64,000 nucleotides of DNA, taken from NCBI RefSeq assembly GCF_029227915.1, contig NC_079888.1:14119001-14183000 (forward strand). Direction: 5' to 3'. The stretch comes from Hydractinia symbiolongicarpus. Its lineage: Eukaryota > Cnidaria > Hydrozoa > Anthoathecata > Hydractiniidae. The notes under the pieces are model-generated. The model saw nothing but the letters and a program-made list of their open reading frames with translations. It searched no databases and had not been told where the DNA came from. A program made the position numbers and the translations under genes. This document shows, one piece after another, positions 25,261-35,943 of the stretch. The stretch's first letter is position 1; every line of letters begins with the position of its first letter.

Positions 25261-26129
25261 TGCTTAAAATTAACTTAATTTAGTTTTATAGCGAATTTTC
25301 ACATTCAGTTTAAGAAGTCTGAGAGTAAAATTTTACATAGTTCGCATAAAAGAACTCCAAAAATTACCCCAAATTCTGATTTTCGGGTAAAATCCGAAAA
25401 AATTGAGAAATCGGATTAACGACGTGTTTAAATTTAAAAAATGATTTCCCTGGATGGTAAGTTTCAAGTCATAAAAAAATGTTAACTAAAGTTATTATAC
25501 TTTCCAGTTTATAAGGATTTTATAGATATTTTCAAGGGTAGTTTCGAATAATAGCCAATATATAACGAACTGAGAAGTACGGGACCTGTAAGTTTGGCAT
25601 GCACAGGCGTCTAATAGATAAATACTAAGACTTAGTAAGTATCATAACTAGGTAACATATTGAGAAAAAGTTCTTACGAAAAATTGGCAGGGGTTCGGAA
25701 TACACCCGCAGCCCTTCCCGCCTCGGTCAAACACGGTCAACTGTGCAAATATTCACTTAAAAAATTCTTAAAACAAAAAGACTGGAAATAAATGTTTTTA
25801 ACGAATTAGAGAACACAATAACAATGTGTTGTTGCTGAAAAATACAGAACATTCCTATGGAAGATGTTTTTTATAAGCACTTTTAAAAAAAAGTGTAAAT
25901 AATATAACCTTCGTCGGTCACAGATTCTCCATTAAAATAATAGACGTTATTAAAACCCGTAAAAGAATGAACATAAATAATGTTTTAAAGTGTATTGGCT
26001 TCTGGTCACGATGCTGTAAAATTTATGTCGCTTGCTTAACAACTGAAATTAATTATAGCTAAAAAGGCTGAAATCGAGTGCCACTATACTGAACCAAAAT
26101 GTACACGTATTATAAAAACACTAGAAATG

Positions 26130-26634
26130 TTTCTTCACAACGTCATTAGAATCTAACGTACTTATAAGATCGCATTTAACATAGTCAAACCATTCATCTC
26201 TCGAGATAACCAAATGTTTTTGTTTATGACTCGGCGCAACTTCGTAACCGTCGTAACTTTGACTGTCTTTACTTAAACTAGCGTAGTTCGATTGTTAGAT
26301 GTCTTTATTCGACGATGATAATGGTCATCAACCTAAAATTAGTTAACAAGTTAGAAAATACAATCACGCATTATCATGTGTCAGTCAGATTCTTCATTGG
26401 ATATTAGAAATTTTTCTTTTTCAGTTGTTTAAACAATTAACCGTACATTTAGGGTAAATCCAATTTTTTTACTATAGTGGGATGGTACAATATTAATTTA
26501 TTTTTTTAATATTTGCATTGGTAAATGTCTAAAAGCTCTTATTAACAAAATAATAACAGTGCATCACTAACTTGAGTGGTTTTTTTGTTGATTGTGAAAT
26601 TAACTGAGGTAGATAATTCAACGTCGTTAAATAC
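26130..26634 (-). pseudogene. Tail exons of relic receptor gene 3 (gene 5-type tail)
   Basis: Two blocks match the last two exons of gene 5. The first, 26572-26634, has AG before and GT after it, is 63 bases in phase 0, and reads VFNDVELSTSVNF; gene 5 has IYDDIASPTSVNF at the same place, so the tyrosine became Phe. The second starts at 26332 after AG. In the homologous frame it contains NYASLSKDSQSYDGYE, close to gene 5, but it has lost about ten bases at its start and carries an in-frame TAA where gene 5 has a sense codon. Spliced as is, it would give 19 unrelated residues and stop near 26273. The matching first exon lies at 31027-31195, with several kilobases of transposon debris between, so the ectodomain and stalk exons appear to be lost. 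Confidence 0.65.
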
Positions 26635-27059
26635 CTTAGTTTAAAGGGCCGGTTGTGGAAGTCCCATGAAATGCTACACACTGATGGTGTCACTTTAAAA
26701 AACACCCAGTTCGGTCTGTGAACGGTTGGCGCTAGGGAGGGCATCCAGCTGTAAAACAATGCCAAAACTCTTTATTAATGGCCGTAAGAACAGTTGATCA
26801 AACAAACTGCGTAAACAGGGCTGGAACTCTAACGTCGTCCCCTAAAGGGTAAATGTTTAATAATGATCACTGTTTTATCGAGTTATAGGTCATTCACAAT
26901 TACAGTTTTAAAATAAACGGAAAGAGGTGATGATAATAACCCACAGCATCTATTTACTAATTATTTTTTTTATAGTTTACAATTATATATAGGATTTGAG
27001 ATAAAGTTCAACGTCTAATAAAAAGATAAAACTCTATTACTATTAAAATCTTTTGGGTG

Positions 27060-27655
27060 ATTTAAAGAGAAAAAAATTATGTTGAGGAAAATTTGCCAAT
27101 TGGTTTCACACTTTACTAGCTGTTATTTTTTATATATACTTTATGTGAACATTCATGACAGAATGCTATGTGAGATTTCAAATTTTAACCTTGCAATCCA
27201 ATTTTACACCTAAATATAAATTTCTGGCAGAGACACAATTTAGTGTTTATTTTTCACATTTTATGTCAACTTTTGGCAGGGTTTGTAATAAGCTAACTGT
27301 AATATATATATTGACAAAGATTTGTTTTTGACATTCATCAGTTTTTTTTGTATGTGACATTATGAGTGATTTAAATTTTATGGGTGAGATGTAGTTTGAA
27401 ATGCTTTGGTGAACTTCTTTCCTAATAGTTTTTGCATTGTCAGAGGGTCAGGGCAAGTAATTTTAGTAGATTTAGATTTGAAATGTCACATTATACTGCA
27501 GTTTTTTTAAATGTTCAATTTTTTTGGTCATTTACATAATAATGCAGATTGCAAGATTCACACTGTTGTATTGTTTGTTTTTTGATGGACATATATCTGT
27601 TACATGAATTAAATGAGAAATCAGTGGATTTTTTCACGGGAAACAGCTAGTCTCT
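27060..27655 (+). repeat. Inverted dispersed repeat, left arm
   Basis: Reverse-complement partner of 33826-34500. Matching strings include TGATGGACATATATCTG, CACGGGAAACAGCTAGT, TTTTTCACATTTTATGTCAA, GGCAGGGTTTG and CTATGTGAGATTT. The arms enclose 6.2 kb containing other relics, so they are probably two copies of one repeat rather than the ends of one element. Confidence 0.7.
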
Positions 27656-27739
27656 TATAATAATACAAAGACTGGGTCTGTTTGTAACAGGCAAAGTGGA
27701 TAAGTTCATTTTCTTTTGATGCCGCCGAAAAACTTATGT

Positions 27740-28470
27740 CTAATATGTTAAATTTTCTGACGTTACGGCGCGACGTCAATAACACTACCTTAGCGTCAAT
27801 ATACTATATTAAATTAATGAAGCCATTACAGTGCACCTAAAAGTTAGAGGCCAAATAACTTGGAAACGTGGTGGTGACGTCAATGATTTTTAACCGCGTA
27901 GGTAACTAGGGAGCACCTAGGACCAATTTGGGTAACTTTCCAAAACCTAGTTCCCCAATCCGTTTCGGAATGGACGGGTTGATGACGTCATTAAAAAACC
28001 TTTATACCCCAATATCTCTGCAACCGTTTGTCAAAAGTACATGATCCTATACATTTTCTTGATCATCGTTTCAAGGTCTATACGATGAAGGTAACAGGGA
28101 TATAAGTTTTTGAAAATTTGTTTTTGCATTTTAACGGGCCATTGCTGACGTCAGCAATTTTTTTAAACCCTTTTATGTCCTTTGTTGTTCGAAGAAAAGA
28201 TATGATCCTATGTATTATTTTGATCAGCGTTGCAACATCTACACGTTAGAGGCAACGAATAAACTAAATTTCCAATTTTTTGGGATTTGCAACGCTGACG
28301 TGAGCAAACCAACTTTTTCAATGTCCTATTGCCTAATTCGATTTTTCCACGGGTCTTTCTCGACTAGTATATTTTATTTTATTTTTATTTATATCTAAAT
28401 TATAAAATGTTTTACTATTGTACATTATCGACTATAAATAAATGAATTGATTGATTGATTGATTGACAAA
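27740..28470 (+). repeat. Dispersed repeat with LINE-like 3' tail
   Basis: Contains repeated GACGTCA/CTGACGTCAGC cores and internal AGAGGCAAC and GATCCTAT strings. It ends in ATAAATAAATGAATTGATTG followed by GATT repeats, a tail form typical of LINE or SINE 3' ends. Diverged copies lie at 10985-11330 and 44150-44540. No protein-coding region was seen. Confidence 0.5.
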
Positions 28471-28810
28471 TAAATGCCGCAATCACGAATAAATGTCGCA
28501 ATCCATGATAAATGTGACAATCAAGAAAAAAATGTCCCGATCACGAAAAAGTGTCGCAATCAGTAATAAATTTCGCCATACATCTTTCCCGAATTTAAAT
28601 TATCGATTACATCAGCGGCATGAAAACGAAGCACTTTTTAGTAAACTTTGTAAACACTAAAAATACAGCTGGTGGGTGTGATACTTTTATGAGTTGTGAA
28701 TGATCTTTTATTGTGTATTTTTCTAAAGGATTGCAGGTTTTTCTTAACGAAACCACTTATAATGTATTTAAAAACATACTTGTCTTGTAAAAGAAGAATA
28801 TGTATTTGTG

Positions 28811-29160
28811 ATGGCGAGTAGCAATCAGAAAGGTCAGCAAGAAATTTATCATAATTTAATCTATCCAGGTGTATCAACCTCTCGACCTGGTAACCCTTGT
28901 TGCGTACTGTTATGCAAAAGTTCTACTCTTAATAAACCCAGAGTTAAACAGGCATTGGAATGTTTTCATTTCCATCGGATCCAAGTTTGAGAAAACACTG
29001 GGTAAGCATCATTTCAAGATATCGTAAAAGGGGAGGTGTGATGTGTTAACAGTAAATAAGAACACAAAAGTATGAGAAGTCCACTTTGAAGTACACTGTG
29101 TAAAATTAGGTTTTAGTTGTGAACGGAAAACATTAATCAATAGCTCTGTGCATTATATAT
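28811..29160 (+). pseudogene. Degenerate THAP-type zinc finger (transposon or host relic)
   Basis: Starts at an ATG (28811). The first frame has CCVLLCKSST and CFHFHRI. A shift then gives LRKHWVSIISRYRKRGG, and a further frame reads NKNTKV-stop-EVHFE, where the stop (TGA) replaces the Cys expected in the C-x2-H half of the motif. The set C-x3-C, a conserved W, C-x2-H and the FHxFP-like stretch is the THAP C2CH signature, a DNA-binding module of P-element transposases and many host factors. Two shifts and one lost zinc ligand make it non-functional. A serine/acidic stretch follows at 29230-29340. Confidence 0.6.
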
Positions 29161-29744
29161 TTACGTATTTACAAACAAAATAATACAACACAAAAAAGGA
29201 AAAGTCCGAAAAAAGAGCACTTCCTGTAGTAGTCGAAACAGATTCTGAAAGCACATATGAAAGTTCTTCATCTGATTCTGCTTAGATCACTGAAGAACTA
29301 CCTGGTTTTTTCACTCTTGATGAATTAGAAACTATCAAAACTGAGGAATTCAATGTTAAAAGAAAAACTAATTGATGATACTATAAACGACTTTACTGAA
29401 CAGGTAGCTGTGTGTGTAATGTTGATTTAATTTACCCCAATCTTTTGGGATTAATACAGAATTTACATCAATAAACTCATAGGGTTGTGTTTCGTTATGT
29501 TTTGATTTATTTGAAGTATTTGATATATATTAATATTAGTAACAATCTTGATGGTATGTTTTAACGGTAGTAGTTGGTGTGACAATGTAGATCGAACAAG
29601 AAAGGTCGCATATTTAATGTTGTTTTTTCTTTTTCGTGTACTGTCAATACAATGAGCCAACCAACCCGTTTGTCAACCATAAGCATATCTTCTTGCAGTT
29701 TTAATATTCTGCGATTTATGTTACACAAACTATCATTAATTCTA

Positions 29745-30107
29745 GGATCATATAACGTTAGATGGATACTTTTTTGTCAGAATTACTTTTTACAGGGCTG
29801 ACTTTAACTATCTTTAAAAAAATTCTGTTTTTATTTAGAGCAAATGTAGTTGTTGATGTGAAAATGCTATCAGCAGATATGTATAGTTCATCCATAAACT
29901 TTCTGCCACGCTCCAAAGTCTTAATAATTGCCACACCGTGCTGTTTACCACTATTTTAGCGATGCATTTCAATTTCTTTTATCGTGAACGGTGGCATTCC
30001 ATCCATGTTTTCCCTCACGCTTGTTCTTCAGTTTCATCAAAGACTAAATCTATATTTTCCTCAATTATTTTAAGCAAAATATCTCTCATAGTATTGTTTT
30101 CCTCCAT
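29745..30107 (-). pseudogene. N-terminal relic resembling SWIM/YqaJ-type transposon proteins
   Basis: On the minus strand an ATG at 30107 opens MEENNTMRDILLKIIEEN. After a shift the next frame has MPPFTIKEIEMHR, and after an in-frame break GKQHGVAIIKTLERGRKF followed by MDELYISADSIFTS. I associate the MPPFT-EI-H ... RGRxFxxExYISAxxIF pattern with N-termini of multicopy cnidarian transposon proteins bearing SWIM zinc fingers or YqaJ nucleases. That is recall, not a search result. The downstream SWIM/YqaJ part is not seen; the frame ends with a stop near 29760. The relic is interrupted by at least two lesions. Confidence 0.45.
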
Positions 30108-31026
30108 GTTTATATGAACGCGAAAAATGTTTACCAAGATTTGCCTCGTTTTCATGCACGCAGTATTTTACAAAATATAAATTCGGGAAGGTGTATTGAG
30201 AATGTCGCAGTTACAATCAATATCGCAAAGCTGAATTCCTCGCTATACTAAAACGGAATTTTAAAATACTAAAAGACATTCAAAAGACACTCGTCTTCTT
30301 ATCTTATTTTTGCAGATAAGATAAAATAACACATCTTTACTTTTTATGTGTCATCCTTTTTACTGTTTCGGTGAAGATACCATTGAGATGCTTTTAATAT
30401 CAAAATCGGCATCACTAACCTTCAAATATGAATTGTGCTAGGCCTATACGTACCGTTTGTTATAATTATTTAATCTGAGAAATGTCATGTGGCATCTTTC
30501 ATCACCGCTATTATTCATTTATTTTTTAGAAATTTTGATACCAACCGAAACTCGTGCAAACACTCGTCTGTGCACGATTCTATAGCTGTGCTACAGACAC
30601 ACTAAATTCAATATATGAAAGACCCACTACCGACTAATTCTTTTACTATCAGTACACATTCCACATATGTATGCATCAAGTAGTAGAAGAATTCAAAAAA
30701 GTGCATTAATTGTTTACTTTCTGATTTTTTAAATCCATAAAAAAAATTTTCTCATCTTTCGTAAAAAATGTTTTTTTGTGATAGTTACATGTCAAAGATT
30801 TCGGGAAACAAGTTTTCCTTTTGGATTCTGCACTACAAGCAAGTGCGTATATTACATGCCTGCGTTGCTAGTAGCGCGTCTAATGTAAATCCAACAGTTC
30901 AATACTGTTCTCTCGCAAGAAGCTGCCGGCGCGAAATCACCAAAAAAGTAGTTGTTTTTTTGTGTTTATCAAGAAGATGTAAAATAAATGATTGTATATT
31001 GAGACATTTATTAGCGTTACCCGTAC

Positions 31027-31195
31027 CTGCTTGTTCCATACGTTGAATGCTGTCCACTTCCTCTGCTTGTCTCACCACATACGTTCCATTACGACATGTT
31101 TGATTTCCCAAGATGTCTCCAGATTTGCTTCGTTGAAATTGAAATAAATTAACAAGTAGCAAATGAGACAACGTTAGTATGTACACATTCTTCAT
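31027..31195 (-). pseudogene. First exon of relic receptor gene 3
   Basis: Exactly 169 bases like exon 1 of genes 1 and 2, ending at a GTACGG donor in phase 1. It encodes a signal peptide (MKNVYILTLSHLLLVNLFQ) and then FQRSKSGD, GNQTCRNGTYVVRQ and RMEQA, closest to gene 2. The family cysteine in VDC is Ser here (VDSIQR) and the Trp after the GDT position is Leu. No ectodomain exon 2, exon 3 or stalk follows on the minus strand before the tail exons at 26.1-26.6 kb, so I call it the remnant of a broken gene. It could still be transcribed. Confidence 0.7.
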
Positions 31196-31849
31196 TTTTG
31201 TGTATTGGAATTTTGTTTTTCCTATAGAAATATACACTACTTATCATTAGCATGAAATCCACCAGAATATGTTAAGTGGGCACGCAATCTTTAGGCTTCA
31301 CTCTTGAAAGATTGTTCTTTAATTAATTTAGGGGCGTCACTGTGAAAAATAATTATACCAGATGTGGTAAAAGATTAGTTTCAATTTTGTTTTACTCCGT
31401 TTAGGATCAATTATAAGGTGTAATAAACCAAACTCATCGTTGTACTGGAAGTCCCAGAGATTAGTAATTCAGAAACACCACTTAAGTGCCAAAATTTTGT
31501 AAAATAAAAACCGTTTTTTAGGAATTCCTAATCAGAAAATAAGCATGAACTCACTTATAACCACCTTTAAAAAAGCATACTAGAATTTTAAAAAAAGATT
31601 TTTTAGTTCTCGTATATTTCATTTGCCTACAGGCTCGTGAAATATGTACATATTTCCGATATTTTTCTCGGCACTGTACGATAACTACTACATCTCTATA
31701 ATAATAGCCGTATTTTGTCTGTGTGTACGCGAGAGCCGCGTCCCGTAACGGAATCACGAAATTTTTAAAATGTGCACCAATACCAAATGTGATATATTTT
31801 TAACGACTTTGTTTTGACCGCGTGCGCGTAGTATAGCAATCACGACGCC

Positions 31850-32010
31850 TGATTCCAAAAACAATCAAAGATTTTCGCGATTAATAGGATCCAAGATTTT
31901 CGCTTAAAAAACATTTCAATATATTTTCGCGGGTGAATGAACAAAAGGCCATTTTGATTCTTAAAAACAATCCAAGATTTTCGCGTGTAAATGAACGAAG
32001 GTCATTTTGA
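31850..32010 (+). repeat. Two-unit tandem repeat with TTTTCGCG cores
   Basis: AAAACAATC(C)AAGATTTTCGCG and AATGAAC(A/G)AA(A)GG(C/T)CATTTTGATT occur twice within 160 bases. The TTTTCGC-rich composition is shared with 15160-15560 and 52490-52650, suggesting one dispersed repeat family. Confidence 0.6.
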
Positions 32011-32519
32011 TTTTGAAAGTAGTCGGTGTGTGGAAGGTTTGTAGGCCTGTTTGACTTTTCTATCTTCTAAAAACTTGATATTTTTTTAATATTAGTTTTC
32101 TCTTTGTTTGCAATGTTAAGATAAATATATTGTCACGTTTTTTAGCTGCGTACAGATCTTAATCGCACGAGTTTTGGATTTTTGGCTAGGAACGAAGATT
32201 TTGCTGCCTAGCTAGCCATCTACAGCTTTACTTATTACTATTCTGTATGGCATAAGAGCACTTTATCCTAGCCAATTTATTTTTATGTTGTGGATGTAGC
32301 CATATAACTAGCTATTTGGCTAAAAAGAGAGAGTATAAAAATGCAGTTTGACTACAACAATATTCTTAAGCAATAATTCTTATGCTAAATGCTGTTAGCT
32401 ACCGAGATAGCGACATCTTTTATTATTTTCCTGAAAACTTTTTCTGCACATAAAATGGATGAGCAATTGTTTTCGCTGGAGGGGTAAAGACAGGCTGTTC
32501 CCTGTGTTTTCATTTTAAC

Positions 32520-33235
32520 CGAAGTTGCAATGAAGTTTTTCTGGAAAAGAGTATTACATCTGTCCAACACTGTTTAACTGTACTAAGCGGTTAGTCCAGT
32601 GTTAACAACAGACTGTTTTTTGCAAAAAGGTTGTTATGCATATGTGCATGTCCAAGCAGTTTACCTCTACTATGGGGTCAACCTGACAATTAATTTTTAA
32701 ACTTTCTCGGGAATCACACCTGTATGAATGTGCAACTCTGTTTACCTGGACTAACCGTTCAGCCCTGTGTTAGCAATGCACTGTTTCTTGCATTTTTATT
32801 TAGACAGCCTGCGAGAAAGTTTTTTTAAAAGTGTATATTTCCCTGTACGCCTGTGCAACACCGTTTAACCAAGCGCTCAGCTCGGTGTCATGATTCATTT
32901 TTTTAACTTTTACAAAAACTTATTCCGCAAAATAAAATAATATTGACTGATTGTTTTGCTATGGTGGAGTATCAACGGTTTGTAAACTCTGTTTTTATTT
33001 TAGCTATCGTTGCGGGAAAGTTATTTTTTGAAAAATACGTTTCAGTTGCAACACTATAATGGTGTATGCGCTTTACTTGATTTATAACATACTGCATACC
33101 TGCACTAAATCGCTCCACCTGATCGTGTGGTGCAGTTTACGGCTGTTATTAGGCGCGCCACAGAGTGTTCACTGCCGGCTCACGCCTTGACTTATGGCTT
33201 ACCCCCGCATTTCGACGCCGGGTTTACCCGGCTAG
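32520..33235 (+). mobile_element. Helitron-like non-autonomous element, 3' end and tandem units
   Basis: The right end is GCCGGGTTTACCCGGC, a perfect 7-bp stem with a TT loop, directly followed by TAGTA. A short GC-rich hairpin before CTAG-T is the usual Helitron 3' terminus (CTRR inserted next to T). Upstream, 32520-33080 holds diverged units with TGCAAC(A)CTGTTTA, (A/T)AACCG(T/C)(T/G)CAG(C/T)(C/T)C and TGCGAGAAAGTTTTTT, as seen in Helitron-derived minisatellite-bearing elements. No Rep/helicase gene and no clear 5' TC end were found. Confidence 0.4.
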
Positions 33236-33237
33236 TA

Positions 33238-33560
33238 TACAATAATATGGTAGATCGTATCGTACGATCATAAACTTATCCCAAGAGGGAAGTAATTATC
33301 TGAAAATAGAAATAATGGCATAGACGCATTACTTCTTTTGAGAATTGGCTTGTCCCTATGGATCAACAAGACTCAAATTCCACTCCAAATCAAAATTATT
33401 TGTAGCGATAGAGAGTATAAAAAGGTTCTCAATGGCAGATCGCTTTTTACAGCAAACTACATCCTCCAAAACTACACTATGATTTTGAGCTTTCACTTTT
33501 CATTTTGAGCTTTCACTTTTTCCAGTCAAGGCAGAAACACGACTCTAATATTTTTGCCGA
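33238..33560 (+). repeat. Inverted dispersed repeat, copy 1
   Basis: Reverse complement of 38780-39060 with moderate divergence. Shared strings are TACAATAATAT, CATAAACTTATCC, AATAATGGCATAGACGC, GAGAATTGGCTTGTC, CAAATCAAAATTATT, GATTTTGAGCTTT and CAAGGCAGAAACA. Similarity begins immediately to the right of the Helitron-like end. Confidence 0.75.
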
Positions 33561-33825
33561 AAAGTAGGAGCAAACTATCATTGCTTCTAAACCTAACACA
33601 GTCAAAATTTTGGAAATTCGCCGTAAATAAAGCGAATTCTAATGTAATTCTCCTTCAAGATAATATACTTATTTATTGCTTCTTCTATCCACCTGCAATA
33701 ACTGCGAAATTAAGAGTTTTAAGAAACGTTCTAGTTACGAAATGCTCTAATTACGTGATTTTCGTGTTTATGATGTGTTGTACCGCTCATCGAAAGTAAA
33801 AGTTAACAAAACCAAATCAATTAAT

Positions 33826-34500
33826 ATGATACTAGCTGTTTCCCGTGGAAGAATCCACTGTATTCCATTTAATTTATGTAGCAGATATATGTCCATCAAA
33901 AAACAAACAATACAGCAGTGCGCATCTTACATCTGCATTATTATATAAATGACCAAAAAAATTAAAGGTTTTCAACAACTGTAGTATTTATGTGACATTT
34001 AAAATCTAAATCTACTAAAATTACTGTTCTGACCATCTGACAAATGCGAAAATTATTCGGAAAAAATTTTTCAAAAGCATTTCAACATACATCTCACCCA
34101 TAAAATTTAAATCACTCAAAACGCCACATATATACAAAAAAGCTGATCAAACACAAATCTCTCTCATTGTATATGTTAAAATCAGTTAGTTTATTGCAAA
34201 CCCTGCCAAAGGTTGACACAAAATGTGAAAAATAAACAATAAATTTTGCCTAAGTAGAAATTTTTATCTAAGGTGTTAAAAAGGGATTTGCAAGGATAAA
34301 TTATAATGCAATAAAACATTATTTGATATATTGCATACGGTCCTTCTTCACCAAACTGTAGACAAAATGCCAACAAAATAACGGTGTTTAAATCTAAAAT
34401 TAATAAAGTCCTTTTAGCAATTTGCATGCTGTTTTACCATCAATAAAGTAAACAAAATTTCAAATCTCACATAGTATTCTGTCACAAATTCTCATAAAAT
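33826..34500 (-). repeat. Inverted dispersed repeat, right arm
   Basis: Partner of 27060-27655. It begins ACTAGCTGTTTCCCGTGG and passes into the diverged tandem array to its right, so the repeat family itself seems built from such units. Confidence 0.7.
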
Positions 34501-34639
34501 ATATATATAAGTCATAATGAGTCATGTTAAACAACATCAATCAATCTGTATATAAGTTCATTTTATGTCAATTTTTGCACCAATTTTGCAACACAAAATA
34601 CAAATTCTAAATAATACTAAAATCTCTTATTTTATTCCT

Positions 34640-35700
34640 TCGCATACCGACGGTCTCCCACAAAAGTTTAATCAAAATGTAAAAAATGAGAGGTAACGAC
34701 AAAATCAAAGTTTGCAAAATTTAATTATTTCGGTATATATGTCTACTGCATATGGCCTCTAAAACAATATTTTAATCCAAAATGCCAAAGAAAAACAGTT
34801 TGCAACAAAAATCAGTTATTTCGATAATATTGCATACACTCTTTCCTCACAAAAGCTTCACAAACTGTAAAAAAAAGAATGGTTGTAGGGAGTGCTTCTG
34901 ATTCAACAAAAAAAAGTTTTTTTTGACATATTGCATCTAGCCCTCACCCATTAAATCTTACACAAAATTTCCAAAACTATATACAATTTAGAACACATCA
35001 AATTTAAATCGAGAAGGATCAGTCATTTCGATATATTGCACGGAGTCCTCCCCAGTAAGAATTTATACAAAATATAGAAAAACAAAGCTTGCAAGGTTTA
35101 AAATTGAATTCTTCTTCTGTGTATATATATATGGTCCTTCCTCGCAAAATTAGCATAAAATGTCAAAAAGGTTCAGATATAACATCTAACACAACAAAAA
35201 TCAGTTCTATGAGTATATGTCATGCCATTGCCTTCCACCAAATGTTCCCCAAAGTTTCACAGACACAGCCTGTAAATTAAAAACAACTAAGATCAGGTAT
35301 TTTGGTCTATTTCATACCATTCTGTTCCAAAACTTATAAAATGTAAAAATTTAGTGGTAAAACAGAAATTTGCAAAATTCAATTTTTTTAAATGCATGTA
35401 TATTATATGCCTTCTACAACAATAAGTTAATTCAAAATGTCAAAAAGAAGAAAAAAATAGCTTACAATGAGTATAAAATTGAAATCAACAAAGTAGCTTT
35501 TTTGGTGTATTAAATATAAGCCATACGCACAAAAGTTTACACTAAATGTAAGAAAATGGTTGTGTTTAGTAATTCTAAATTAAGAAAAGTCAGTTCTTTT
35601 AGCATGCTGATTAAGGTTTTTGCCCACAAATTCTTACATGAAAATGTCAAAACCACAATTTAAAACAAATTAAATTTACATTTTAAAAATAAGTAATTTC
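34640..35700. repeat. Diverged tandem array, ~95-bp period, at least eleven units
   Basis: A block of the form ATTGCATACGG-TCCT-CC-CACAAAA-TTTACAAAATGTCAAAAA recurs with starts near 34645, 34748, 34832, 34933, 35037, 35127, 35220, 35315, 35404, 35517 and 35612, at spacings of 84-113. Many units are preceded by ATCAGTTATTTCGATAT. Units are heavily diverged, so the array is old. No frame is preserved. Confidence 0.75.
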
Positions 35701-35907
35701 TGAACTTTATTTTCAGAATATTTGGAGGAAAAGAACTTCGCAAACCAAAAAAACCCAGGAAAATGTTTAAAATTTTCAGGGTTAATAACGTTTGATGGGT
35801 TTTGTGGGAATATATATACTGGGAATCTTTAGTTTAAACAGCAGCTAATAGCTAGTCACTTAAATATAAACGGGAGACTTAGCTAGGTATAAAGAACATG
35901 GCTACAT

Positions 35908-35943
35908 ATATATATATATTCCTAGCTAGCTAGCTAGCTAGTT
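35908..35943. repeat. (TA)n and (CTAG)n microsatellite
   Basis: A short TATATATATATA run, then CTAGCTAGCTAGCTAGCTAG. Confidence 0.9.

Larger units (their letters stand above)
21537..26129. other. Intergenic, repeat-rich, no supported gene
   Basis: Contains a three-unit tandem repeat (22000-22330), a 150-codon plus-strand frame (22329-22781) that starts inside the last repeat unit and has no recognisable domain, a dispersed repeat copy (25090-25260), and otherwise short chance frames. The 22329 frame is long for this base composition but has no splice, homology or composition support. Confidence 0.4.
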
